A program made the position numbers and the translations under genes. Positions 31,694 to 41,300 of a stretch of DNA of 47,480 nt are shown in pieces. The notes beneath the pieces are model-generated. The model was not told the origin of the DNA. It searched no databases and saw only the letters and a list, made by a program, of their open reading frames with translations. The stretch comes from Actinocrinis sp046724665. GTDB taxonomy: Bacteria; Actinomycetota; Actinomycetes; Streptomycetales; Catenulisporaceae. The stretch covers positions 1-47,480 of the forward strand of contig JBKOWZ010000045.1 of the NCBI GenBank assembly GCA_046724665.1, given 5' to 3'. Positions within the stretch are counted from its first letter, which is position 1. Each line of letters begins with the position of its first letter.

Positions 31694-34204
31694 AAACGCG
31701 AAGTACCCCGGAATGACCGGAAGATACGTACGCAGCATCCGGAAGAGGAACACCGCCGGGGCGCCGATCGACGCGGGAAGTCCGCCGATACTCGTGAGTG
31801 CGCCTGCCATCGCCAGTTCGACGGTGCCGATGCCGCTCGGTACGGGGATCACGGAGCCGACCGCCTGCGCGGTGAGGAACACGACGGCGGTGGTCGCGTA
31901 GGAGATGTGGGCGTGCGGCTGGATCGCCAGGATCGACGCCCACAGGCACAGCGCGTTCATCAGCGACAGCAGGATCGTGCCGCCGAGGCCGATCGCGAGC
32001 TTCTGCGGGTTCTGCGCGACGTCGAGCAGCCGGGGCAGGGTGCCCTCGAAGAACGGCTTGAGCCGGGTCACCGCGAACTTGCGCAGCGGCGGCACGCTGA
32101 TCGTGACCATCGCGATCACCGCGATCGACAACAGGATGGCGATGATCACCGTGGACGGGGCGTAGCTGCCGCTCTGGCCGCTCGTGCCGGTGTTCGCGAT
32201 GAAGCTGAACGCGGCGATCAGCGCGATGTGCATGATGAAGCCGACCGCCTGCGACGCGCCGACCGCGCTGACCGCCGGTCCGGTACCGATGCCCTGCTTC
32301 TGGAGGTAGCGGGTGTTGAGCGCGACGCCGCCGACCGCGGCCGGCGCGACGATGGACACGAAGCCAGCCGCCACCTGCACCAGGAAGTTGCGTACCACCG
32401 GCAGCCGTTCCGGGATGAACCCGGTCAGCACCATCCCCGCTGCGACGTAGGTGGTGAAGGACGCGAGCACCGCGACGACTGCCCACCACGGCGAGGCGGC
32501 GGCCAGGATGGTGCCCGGATTGATCTTCGCGCTGGTCAGCTGGTACAGCACCAGGTACGCCGCGACAAAGCCGGCGATGGCGGTCAGCAGCGTGCGCGGC
32601 CGCAGCCGCTCCAGCTTCACCGGTTCGGCGACCCGCGTGGCCTGTGGCTGGTAGGTCAGGATCTGCTCACGGATGCGCTGGAGTAGGTCCTTCTCCTTAC
32701 GCACGGCCGTTCGGGTGGTGCGGGTGAGCACGACCGGTTGCAGCATCGGCAGCGCCGCGCCGATCGCGTCCACGCCGAGTACCTGCGCGCCGATGCGTAC
32801 CGTGCGCTCGGGTCCGTAACTGAGAGCCAGAGTCGCCATCAGTTCGGCGGTGTCCAGCCGAGTTTGCAGCGTGCTGGCCGCGATCTCGCCGTTGCGCAGG
32901 TCGAGCAGCCACACCTGGCCGTCGCGGTCTACCAACAGCGAGTCCAGGGCGAAGCGGCGGTGCGCGAGTTGGTGCAGCTGCATCTGCTGGTGAAGCTGCC
33001 AGATCCGGGTCAGCAACTCGTCGGTCAGCTCGTCCGCCGCGAACCGGTCGAGCGTGCGGCCCTCCACGCGCTCGAAAGCGAGCAGCGCGGCGTCCGCGCT
33101 CAGTTCGCGCACGGCCAGCAGGCGAGGGGTGCGGATGCCGACGTCCCGCAGTGCGTAGGACATCAACGCTTCCTGGTCCACCGCGCGCCTGAACGACAGC
33201 AGGTTGCGACGTTGCGCCGGGCCGCGCAGCCTGATGCGCCGGTACAGCCGGTAGACCAGGCCGACTGCCTGCCTGTCCCGGTCCAGCACGATGATGTCGA
33301 GCAGGCGGCCGTCATGCGTGTCGGCCTCGTAGCGCCGGGTGTCGTCGGTCTCACCGATCCAGCGGCACGCCACCGGTTCGAGTCCGGCGTCGAACAGTGA
33401 CGCCACCACGTCGTGTCCGGTAGGCCGCGCGTTGACGACGCCGCGTGCGTAACGCCACCCGAACGCGATAGACCGGCCCAACAGGAAGGTAACGATCAGG
33501 CCGACTAGCGCGCTGTCGCCGTCGATCAGCGTGGCGACGGCGTAGGCGAACACGCAGGACCACGTGAAGGTCTGCAACGCGGGCCGGTCGCCGAACCCGA
33601 TGATGGTGATGAAGGCGATGAGGGTGACGATGTAGACGTGCAGAGGCGTGGTCGTGCTGCTGTTCAGGTGCCGGGTGAGCACCTCGGACAGCCAGGACGG
33701 CGAGGCGGTCGAGTCGATCCACAGGTTGAGCAGCGCGGCCCCGAGGTACGCGATCGCCGCCGTGATGACGGCGTCAGCGACGCGCCGCCCTTCGCGTCGA
33801 TAGAGCCGCTCGACGGCTAGGCCGACCGGGATCACCGCGGTCGCGATGTTGGTGAGCAGCGTGATGGTAGACAGGAACAGCTGCGGGGCGATCGTCAGGC
33901 TGTTGTGGATGTCCGTCTCGAGGCCGGTCGTCGTGCTCGCTCCGGGGATCGCCAGCAGCAGCACGACCGAGATCAGTGAGGCCTCGAACAGCAACCTCAT
34001 CAGGTCGGGCGGGCGTCTTATCCGCCGCGGTTCGGGCGGTTCGTCCACGGCTACCTGGCCGGGCAGCAGCGTGGCCTGTATGGCTTTGGGCACGCCTGAG
34101 ATACGCATGGCCACGCCGCGCGTTGGGTCCCCGCTCCCGTTCAGGCCCGCCTCGTCCATGTCTTCGTCTTCGCGCTTAACTGCGATCCCGCTGTGCGAAC
34201 GCAC
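31664..34204 (-). CDS. Flippase-like (UPF0104) membrane protein with internal degenerate kinase domain
   Basis: 846 residues, GTG 34204 (ATG 34159 is an alternative). Three parts are visible: an N-terminal block of membrane helices (about 70-265, with LISVVLLLAIPGAST and VYIVTLIAFITIIGFG); a soluble region (about 275-480) resembling aminoglycoside-phosphotransferase/ABC1 kinases (LAFERVEGRTLDRFAADELT; LAHRRFALDSLLVDRDGQVW; LLDLRNGEIAAS); and a C-terminal lysyl-phosphatidylglycerol flippase-like domain (PF03706, about 545-840, with AAAVGGVALNTRYL-type loop and VPSGIGTVELAMAGAL). The catalytic Asp of the kinase loop is Arg here (AHRR), so it is probably a pseudokinase. Transport of a lipid or lipid-linked precursor is inferred. 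It is convergent with moeZ. Confidence 0.8.
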   Translation of the reverse strand: MRSHSGIAVKREDEDMDEAGLNGSGDPTRGVAMRISGVPKAIQATLLPGQVAVDEPPEPRRIRRPPDLMRLLFEASLISVVLLLAIPGASTTTGLETDIHNSLTIAPQLFLSTITLLTNIATAVIPVGLAVERLYRREGRRVADAVITAAIAYLGAALLNLWIDSTASPSWLSEVLTRHLNSSTTTPLHVYIVTLIAFITIIGFGDRPALQTFTWSCVFAYAVATLIDGDSALVGLIVTFLLGRSIAFGWRYARGVVNARPTGHDVVASLFDAGLEPVACRWIGETDDTRRYEADTHDGRLLDIIVLDRDRQAVGLVYRLYRRIRLRGPAQRRNLLSFRRAVDQEALMSYALRDVGIRTPRLLAVRELSADAALLAFERVEGRTLDRFAADELTDELLTRIWQLHQQMQLHQLAHRRFALDSLLVDRDGQVWLLDLRNGEIAASTLQTRLDTAELMATLALSYGPERTVRIGAQVLGVDAIGAALPMLQPVVLTRTTRTAVRKEKDLLQRIREQILTYQPQATRVAEPVKLERLRPRTLLTAIAGFVAAYLVLYQLTSAKINPGTILAAASPWWAVVAVLASFTTYVAAGMVLTGFIPERLPVVRNFLVQVAAGFVSIVAPAAVGGVALNTRYLQKQGIGTGPAVSAVGASQAVGFIMHIALIAAFSFIANTGTSGQSGSYAPSTVIIAILLSIAVIAMVTISVPPLRKFAVTRLKPFFEGTLPRLLDVAQNPQKLAIGLGGTILLSLMNALCLWASILAIQPHAHISYATTAVVFLTAQAVGSVIPVPSGIGTVELAMAGALTSIGGLPASIGAPAVFLFRMLRTYLPVIPGYFAFTHLQRKDAL

Positions 34205-34259
34205 ACTCGCCCCTATCGTTACCTATCCCGGTGGTTGTGCGCAGCCCGGATGTGCGATG

Positions 34260-34308
34260 CGCGGTGAACCGCTGCCCCGGCTAGGTTCGATGAGGGGCTT
34301 TCACCGCG
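34260..34308. other. Nested hairpin in the divergent region before the ATL gene
   Basis: Outer arms CGCGGTGAA (34260-34268) and TTCACCGCG (34300-34308) enclose inner arms GCCCC (34274-34278) and GGGGC (34294-34298). It lies about 50 bases before the alkyltransferase-like gene start and may be a leader structure or an operator. It is followed by the palindrome GGATATCC. Confidence 0.35.
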
Positions 34309-34358
34309 GATATCCTGGCGTCTCCCCGTGACGGCGGAAATCCTCCCGAAGGTTGATT

Positions 34359-34742
34359 GTGACGCAGCCAGGTGTAGCTCCGAAGGGCGACCCCGAGTCA
34401 CCCGCGTTCATCAGGCAGGTGCTCGACGTGGTCGAGTCGATTCCGCGTGGCAAGGTGATGACCTACGGTGACATCGCCGAATACCTGGAGGACGGCGGAC
34501 CGCGGCAGGTCGGAGCGGTGATGTCCCGGCACGGAGCGAGCGTGCCGTGGTGGCGGGTGGTCAACGCCTCCGGCACGCTGCCGCCGCACCTGCGCGGCGA
34601 GGCGGCGCGGCACTACGAGGAGGAGGGCACCTCGTATGACAAATCTCGCGAACGGGTGAATTTGGCTACGGCCCGGTGGGATGGCGGCCTGGGACGGTCC
34701 GTGAATTTCGATCCGCCGGATCCATCCGGCACTCTGTGGTGA
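34359..34742 (+). CDS. Alkyltransferase-like protein (ATL), MGMT family without active Cys
   Basis: 127 residues from GTG 34359 (a TTG two codons earlier is possible). It has the DNA-binding domain of O6-alkylguanine transferases: AFIRQVLDVVESIPRGKVMTYGDIAEYL (about 15-42) with the Tyr nucleotide-flipping residue and the helix-turn-helix (PRQVGAVMSRHGASVPWWRV). At the position of the catalytic PCHR motif it reads PWWR (Pro-Trp-Trp-Arg). That Cys-to-Trp change defines ATL proteins, which bind O6-alkylguanine without repairing it and channel it to nucleotide excision repair. It lies directly upstream of adnA-adnB, as in mycobacteria (Rv3204 type). No N-terminal transferase domain is present. 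Confidence 0.88.
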   Translation: MTQPGVAPKGDPESPAFIRQVLDVVESIPRGKVMTYGDIAEYLEDGGPRQVGAVMSRHGASVPWWRVVNASGTLPPHLRGEAARHYEEEGTSYDKSRERVNLATARWDGGLGRSVNFDPPDPSGTLW

Positions 34743-34761
34743 ACTACCCGAAGACCAAGAG

Positions 34762-34770
34762 TTATCCACA
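34762..34770 (+). promoter_or_regulatory. Perfect DnaA box
   Basis: TTATCCACA, the consensus DnaA-binding nonamer, lies between the ATL stop and the candidate adnA promoter. Given the high GC content, an AT-rich exact match is rare by chance. Only one copy is seen, so this is not an origin; it could be a regulatory DnaA site. Confidence 0.45.
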
Positions 34771-34793
34771 GCCTCTTTCCGACTTTCCGCCCG

Positions 34794-34816
34794 TTGTCGG
34801 CGGTTTGTGCTGTCAT
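34794..34816 (+). promoter_or_regulatory. RecA-NDp/PafBC-type DNA-damage promoter candidate for adnA-adnB
   Basis: TTGTCGGCG (34794-34802), eight bases and TGTCAT (34811-34816). The published mycobacterial RecA-independent damage promoter is TTGTCRGTG-N8-TANNNT; this has one mismatch in the first part and a TG for TA in the second. It lies 54 bases before the adnA ATG, a natural position, and the genes are DNA-repair genes. Confidence 0.5.
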
Positions 34817-34869
34817 GGCCAATGTCGGTCCATTGAGCCGGGCCGCGCCGAGACCGGAAGGAGGCAGCG

Positions 34870-37800
34870 ATGAGCGCACGATCCGCCGAACGTGCCGCCG
34901 CGCCGTTCCGTCTGCTGCGTCCGCCTCCGGCCGCGGCGCTCGGCGGACCGCGGCTCGACCCCGAGCAGCGCGCGGTCGTCGAGCACCGCGGCGGCCCGCT
35001 GCTGGTGCTGGCCGGACCGGGCACCGGTAAGACGACCACGCTGGTCGAGGCCGTGCTCGACCGCACCAGGGGCCCCAAGGCGCTGCGCGCCGAGGAGATC
35101 CTGGTGCTCACCTTCAGCCGCGCCGCCGCGGCCGAACTGCGTGAGCGGATCGGGGCGCGGCTGGCCCCGGGCGCTGGCGCGCCGACCGCGACCACGTTCC
35201 ACTCCTTCTGCTACGCCCTGCTCGGCCAGTATCAGGAGCCGGAACTGCTCGGCGACTCGCTGCGGCTGCTGTCCGGCCCCGAGCAGGAGGTGGTCATCCG
35301 GGAGCTGGTACGCGGCACCGTGGAGCCCGGCGGCTGGGGCGCGGGCCCGGGCGGCTGGCCGGCGACGCTACGCGCGGCCCTGGGCACCCGCGGCTTCGCC
35401 GAGGAGCTGCGCGCGGTGCTGGCGAGGGCGCGCGACCTCGGACTCGACCCGGAGGACCTCCGGGCGTTCGCCGAGCAGACCGGCCGATCGGACTGGCATG
35501 CCACCGCCCGCTTCTTCGGCGAGTACCTGGACGTGGCCGACGCGCGCGGCGTGCTCGACTACGCCGAACTGGTGCATCGCGCGGTGCTGCTGTGCGAGAC
35601 GGAGGAGGTGCGCACGGCGCTGCGTACCCGGTACCGGGCCGTCTTCGTCGATGAGTATCAGGACACCGACTCGGCTCAGGTGCGGCTGCTGCGTGCGCTG
35701 GCCGGAGACGGCCGAGACCTGGTAGTCGTAGGCGACCCGGACCAGTCGATCTACGCGTTCCGCGGCGCGGACCTGAACGGCATCCTCGACTTCCCCGAGG
35801 CCTTCCGGCAGCCGGACGGCGAACCGGCCCGGATCGTCGTCCTGCGCACCAGCAGGCGCGCCGGACCGACCCTGCTCAAAGCCTCGCGAGCGGTCGCCCG
35901 CCGGATACCAATTACCCGCCTGCCCGCAGAACGCATCCGCCAGCACCGCGATCTGCACTCGGAATCGGAACCCGAGCCCGAATCCACCAGTGGCGATGTC
36001 GGCAAGGTCGAGGCGATCGCCTTCCCCGACGCGGCATCAGAACTCGCCGCGATCGCGGACCTGCTGCGCCGTGCCCATCTGGAAGACGGGGTGCCTTGGG
36101 AGCAGATGGCCGTGCTCGCACGCGACGGCCTGCAACTCGCCCCGGTGCGCCGTGCCCTGCTCGCCGCGAACGTCCCCGTCGAGGTGCTCGGCGACGACCT
36201 GCCACTGGCTCAGGAGGCAGCGGTCGCCACCCTGCTGACGGCGCTACGTTGCGCAGCCGAGCCGGCTGCCCTGACCGCGCAGGTCGCACGCAGCCTGCTG
36301 ACCGGCCCTCTCGGCGGAATGGACAGCGCGGACTTGCGACGGCTAGGCCGCGCACTGCGCGCGGAAGAACAGGCCGCCCTAGCCGCCGCTAGATCCGCCG
36401 CCTCCGGCGCACCCCCCTCGTCGCCATCCCCCGACGCCGCAGACTCCAACGCCGGTCTTGACGTCACCGCCGACTCAATCCCGCTCGCTCGACCGGCTGA
36501 TCACCTGATCCGCGAGGCCGTGGCCGATCCACGCATACTCGCCGCGATCGATCCGCGCGTCGGCGGATCAGCCCTCGTCGTCGCCAGGCTGCTTCAGTCC
36601 GCGCGGGACAGTCTCGCCGAGGGCCGCACCATCGAGGACGCCCTCTGGCTGCTGTGGAACGGCGATACGCGCGCCCGGCCTCCGGTTCGCTCCGGCTGGC
36701 CGGAACGACTGCGGCGCGCCGTCGAGCGCGGCGGCTCGGCCGGACGGCTCGCCGATCGCGATCTCGACGCCGTGATCGCCCTGTTCGCGCAGGCCGCTCG
36801 CGCGCGGCAGCGCTCCGGGTACGTCGGCGTGACCGACTTCATCAGCAGTCTCCAGGCGCAGGCGATAGCCGCGGACACGATCGCCGACCGGGCCGTGCGG
36901 GGCGGGGCGGTCCAGGCGCTTACCGCGCACCGCTCCAAGGGGTTGCAGTGGCGGCTGGTCGTGGTCGCCGGAGTGCAGGAAGGGCTGTGGCCCGACCTAC
37001 GGCGGCGCGGCTCGCTGCTGGAGCCGGATCGGATCGGCCGCACCGGGCTGACCGAGCCGCCGCCCTCGGCGGCGATCCTGGCCGAGGAACGTCGGCTGTT
37101 CTACGTCGCGGTCACGCGCGCCCGGGAACACCTGGTCGTTACCGCTGTGGACGACTCGGACGAGGACGGCGAGTCGCCTTCGCGGTTCCTGCGCGAGCTC
37201 GGGGTAGAGGTACGCCGCGCCGCCGGATTCCGCCGCCGTCCGCTGAATCTCGCCGCGCTGATAGCGGAGCTGCGCCGCGCCGCGGCCGATCCGGCGGCGC
37301 CGCCCCGGCTGCGTGCCGAGGCCGTCCGTCGGCTTGCCCGGCTCGCCTCGGCCACCGCGGCGGACGGCGGACGGCTCGTCCCGAACGCGCATCCGCTCCG
37401 GTGGTGGGGCCTGTACGACTACACCGAGAACGACACACCGATCGCGGATCCGGGCGGCCCGGTACGCCTGTCCGCGAGCGCCGTCGCCGCGCTCGAAGCC
37501 TGCGGCCTGCGCTGGTTCCTGGAGAGCCAGGCCTCGGCGAAGGAGCCTTCGACCGACGCCCAGGGCATCGGCGTCCTCTTCCACGCCCTGGCCGAGGAGG
37601 TGGCGCTCGGAAAGACCAAGGCGGACATCGACGTGCTGATGGACCGCCTCGACCGGGTCTGGGACAGCCTGCCCTTTGACGCGCCCTGGAAGTCCGAGCA
37701 GGAGAAGCGGGCCGCCCGCCGGGCGCTGGAACGCTTCCTGGTCTGGCACGAGAACCGCGCCGACGGCCGCGTGTTCGCCGCGGCCGAGCACGAGTTCGAG

Positions 37801-38349
37801 ACCTCACTCACCGTCGGCGGTATCCCGGTCGTGTTGCGCGGCGCGATCGACCGTATCGAGCTGGACGCCGAGGGCCGCGCGTACCTGGTGGACTTCAAGA
37901 CCTCGATCACGCCCAAGAGCAGGGCCGAAGTCGTTCAGGACCCGCAGTTGGGTGTCTATCAGCTCGTAGTCGAGTCCGGGGCGTACGGCGCGTCACCGAC
38001 CCCGCCGACCACGTCCACCGCGCCACAGGACGGGACTGCGCCACCGAACTTGACCGCATCGCCGGATGGGACCGCGCTACAGGACGGAACTACGACAGCA
38101 TCCACCGTCGCGCAGGCCGAGCTGGTCTATCCGCGAGACCGCAGCGACGCGCCCGGACCCACGGTTCTCGTGCAGCCGGGGCGCGGCGTGCAGCAGGACC
38201 CGGAGTGGGCGACCAAGCTGGTCGCCGAGGTGGCGCAACGCGTGCTCGACGAGCGCTTCCACGCCTATGGCGAGTCGAATGTCTGCGCCATCTGCCGGCT
38301 GAAGAAGGTCTGCCCGAGGCAGCCCGAAGGCCGGGAGCTGCCGTCATGA
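34870..38349 (+). CDS. adnA: DNA double-strand-break resection helicase-nuclease subunit AdnA
   Basis: 1159 residues, with GGAGG seven bases before the ATG. The N-terminal UvrD/SF1A motor has LAGPGTGKTTTL (Walker A, 48-59), LTFSRAAAAELRERI (Ia), VFVDEYQDTDSAQVRLLRAL (II, about 258), VVGDPDQSIYAFRGAD (III), ALTAHRSKGLQWRLVVVAG (V, about 690) and FYVAVTRAREHL (VI). The C-terminal RecB-like nuclease has YLVDFKTS (about 1003-1010) and QLGVYQL, and cysteines in ACGLRWF (about 878) and CAICRLKKVC (about 1138-1147) that fit an AddB/AdnA 4Fe-4S staple. It pairs with AdnB, overlapping by four bases (ATGA). A Thr/Pro/Asp-rich repeat lies before the last part. Confidence 0.92.
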   Translation: MSARSAERAAAPFRLLRPPPAAALGGPRLDPEQRAVVEHRGGPLLVLAGPGTGKTTTLVEAVLDRTRGPKALRAEEILVLTFSRAAAAELRERIGARLAPGAGAPTATTFHSFCYALLGQYQEPELLGDSLRLLSGPEQEVVIRELVRGTVEPGGWGAGPGGWPATLRAALGTRGFAEELRAVLARARDLGLDPEDLRAFAEQTGRSDWHATARFFGEYLDVADARGVLDYAELVHRAVLLCETEEVRTALRTRYRAVFVDEYQDTDSAQVRLLRALAGDGRDLVVVGDPDQSIYAFRGADLNGILDFPEAFRQPDGEPARIVVLRTSRRAGPTLLKASRAVARRIPITRLPAERIRQHRDLHSESEPEPESTSGDVGKVEAIAFPDAASELAAIADLLRRAHLEDGVPWEQMAVLARDGLQLAPVRRALLAANVPVEVLGDDLPLAQEAAVATLLTALRCAAEPAALTAQVARSLLTGPLGGMDSADLRRLGRALRAEEQAALAAARSAASGAPPSSPSPDAADSNAGLDVTADSIPLARPADHLIREAVADPRILAAIDPRVGGSALVVARLLQSARDSLAEGRTIEDALWLLWNGDTRARPPVRSGWPERLRRAVERGGSAGRLADRDLDAVIALFAQAARARQRSGYVGVTDFISSLQAQAIAADTIADRAVRGGAVQALTAHRSKGLQWRLVVVAGVQEGLWPDLRRRGSLLEPDRIGRTGLTEPPPSAAILAEERRLFYVAVTRAREHLVVTAVDDSDEDGESPSRFLRELGVEVRRAAGFRRRPLNLAALIAELRRAAADPAAPPRLRAEAVRRLARLASATAADGGRLVPNAHPLRWWGLYDYTENDTPIADPGGPVRLSASAVAALEACGLRWFLESQASAKEPSTDAQGIGVLFHALAEEVALGKTKADIDVLMDRLDRVWDSLPFDAPWKSEQEKRAARRALERFLVWHENRADGRVFAAAEHEFETSLTVGGIPVVLRGAIDRIELDAEGRAYLVDFKTSITPKSRAEVVQDPQLGVYQLVVESGAYGASPTPPTTSTAPQDGTAPPNLTASPDGTALQDGTTTASTVAQAELVYPRDRSDAPGPTVLVQPGRGVQQDPEWATKLVAEVAQRVLDERFHAYGESNVCAICRLKKVCPRQPEGRELPS
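38017..38088 (+). repeat. 18-bp x 4 tandem repeat inside adnA
   Basis: Four in-frame units encode TAPQDG, TAPPNL, TASPDG and TALQDG. They sit between the nuclease QxxxY helix and the segment leading to the Fe-S cysteines, forming a flexible loop. The flanks (PTPPTTS and TTTAST) are also low in complexity. Confidence 0.75.
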
Positions 38350-41300
38350 TCAGCAGGGGAGGTCCACGACAGCAGCACATTGAGACGCCGGGCGACCTTG
38401 GGCGGGTTCTCGGCGTGCCGTACACCGACGAGCAGCTTGCCGCGATCACCGCCCCACTGGCCCCGACGGTGATCGTCGCCGGCGCGGGCTCGGGCAAGAC
38501 CACGGTCATGGCGGCCCGGGTGGTCTGGTTGGTCGCCACCGGGATGGTCGGACCTGGTGAGGTGCTCGGCCTGACCTTCACCAACAAGGCCGCGGCCGAG
38601 CTGCGTGACCGAGTCGGTACCGCGTTGGCTGCCGCGGGCCTGGTCGGCGACGACGCTCGCGACCTCGGCGCGATCGACCCGGCGGGTGCGCGCGACGTCG
38701 GCGTCCCGGGCATCGACGAAGCGGATGCCGAAGCCGTCGAGTTCGGCGAGCCGGTCATCTCCACCTATCACGCCTTCGCCGACCGGCTGATCAAGGAGCA
38801 CGGCCTGCGCCTCGGCGTCGAACCCTCCGCGCGACTGATCGCCGACGCCGGCCGCTACACCCTCGCCGCGCGAGTAGTGCGCGCCGCCACCGGACCGTTC
38901 GACGCGTTGCGCGGCAGTATCAGCACGATCACCAAGGACCTGATCGACCTGGACGCCGAGCTGTCTGAGCACGTAGTTGCTCCGCGTCGGCTCGCCGAGT
39001 TCGACCGCGACTTCGCCGGCGCGGCCGAGCTGTACCGGGATCCGATCACCGGCAAGTCGGTCAGGGCGGTCGGACGCCGCAGCAATCGGCGGGGGCTGAT
39101 TTACCGGCGGTATCTGGAGGCTGCGGCGAAGGCGCGGGAACGCGGCGAACTGCTCAGCCTCGTCGAGGATTACCGGCGACTGAAGACCTCCCGCGACCTG
39201 GTGGACTTCGGCGATCAGATGGCCTTGGGCACCAGGCTGGCCGAGGAGGCGCCCGAGGTCGGCCGGATCGAGCGGACGAAGTATCGGGTGGTCCTGCTCG
39301 ACGAGTATCAGGACACCTCAGTAGCGCAGCGCCGGATGCTCGCCGCGCTGTTCAGCGGTCCCGATCCGGAACGCGGCGGGGGTCACCCGGTCACCGCGGT
39401 CGGCGATCCGTGCCAGTCGATCTACGGCTGGCGGGGCGCCTCGGCGGCGAACATCGACCAGTTCCCCGAGCACTTCCGACGACGCGACGGCAGTCCGGCC
39501 CGGGTCTACCCGCTCACCGAGAACCGGCGCAGCGGCGGCCGGTTGCTGACGTTCGCCAACGAGCAGTCCGTCCAGTTGCGCGAGCACCACGACTCGGTGC
39601 GCCGCCTGGAACCGGCGGCCGCGAAGGTGAATCTCGGCTACGCGGTCGCCGGGCTGCTGCGCACCTACGCGGAAGAGGTGCGTTGGCTCGTCGATCGCAT
39701 TCAGGAGTTGGGCGACACGGTGCCCTGGTCACAGGTGGCCGTCCTGGTGCGAAAGGGCGACCACATCCCGGAGCTCTACGCCGAGCTGCACGGACGCGGA
39801 ATCCCGGTCGAGGTCGTGGGTCTCTCCGGCCTGCTCGACCTGCCCGAGGTGGCGGACCTGGTCGCGATGCTCGACGTGCTCGACGACCCGATCGCCAACG
39901 CGTCGTTGGTCCGGCTGCTGTCCGGCCCGCGCTGGCGGATCGGCCCGCGCGATCTGGCCCTGCTCGGCCGGCGCGCCCGCGACCTGGTCCGGCCCGTGCG
40001 CGACCACACCGTCAGCCCCCTGGACCGATCCGCCGCCGAGAGCGACCCCACCGACGTGGTCTCGCTCTCCGACGCACTCGCCGATCCCGGCGACAACCTG
40101 CCCTTCTCGCTGGAGGCTCGGCGGCGCTTCGCCCGCTTCGCGGCGGAGATCCGCAGACTGCGCCGCAGCCTGTCCGAGCCGGTGCTCGACGTGTTGCACC
40201 GCATCCTGCAAGAGACCGGTCTCGACGTGGAGATCGCGGCGTCCCCGGCGGCCTTCCGCCAACGCTGCGCGGAGACCGTCGGAGCGTTCCTGCACGTCGC
40301 AGGCGGCTTCACCGATCTGGACGGCGAGCAGTCGGTGACCGCCTTTCGCGCATTTCTGCGATCGGCGGCCGACCACGAGCGCGGCCTGGACATCGACCTG
40401 CCGCCGACTGCCGCGCAGACGGTGAAGATCCTGACGATGCACAAGGCGAAGGGCCTGGAGTGGGAAGTGGTCGTCGTCCCGCACCAGTACCCGGAGCCGG
40501 CGAAGATCGAGAAGTGGACGGCCCGGCGATCGAAGCTTCCGCACGAGTTGCGCGGTGACCCGATGCCGCTGCTCGACCCGGAGCGGGACAACGCCGCGTT
40601 CGACGACTTCGACGCGGAGATGAAGCAACACGCGCAGTTGGAGAGCCTGCGGCTGAACTACGTCACGCTGACGCGGGCGAAGTCCCGACTGATCGTCTCG
40701 AGCCACTGGTGGGGACCGACGCAGACCATGCCGCGCGGACCGAACGCCATGCTCACCGCGCTGCGTGCGCACTGCCTCGCCGATCCGGACAACGGCGAGG
40801 TCACGGATTGGGCCGCGCCGCCGGGTGAGGACGAACGCAATCCGGCGTTGGCCGCGTCGCGGGAGCTGTCGTGGCCGCCGGACCTGAACGGCGAGGCGCG
40901 CGACTGGCGGCGCCGCGCTGCGGAGGCGGTACTCGCCGAGCTGCGTGCGTTAGGAGAGGAAGAGGAAGCCGGGGAGGAGGACGAGGACGGTGAACACGTC
41001 GATGAGGAGGATGAGGAGGATGGCGCTGACGATGTAGAGGGTGCGGGGAGCGGGGATGGTGCGGGGCAGGCGGATGGTGCGGGGCCAGATGCAGGGGGCG
41101 CGGATGGTGTGGAGCCAGAGCCAACCTCGGAGCTGAAGTCGGAACCTGAGCCAGTGGCCGGGCTGAACTCGGAGCCAGAGCCAGCGTTAGAGCTGAAGTC
41201 GGAGTCTGAGCCAGTGTCGGGGCTGGAGTCGGAGTCTGAGCCAGCGTTGGAGTTGGACTCGGAGTCTGAGCCAGCATTGGGGCTGAATTCGGAGCCAGAG

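Noticed and set aside
38205..38345. Upstream in-frame start for adnB
   Set aside because: It would overlap adnA by more than 140 bases; the ATG inside the adnA stop (ATGA) begins a normal AdnB N-terminus.
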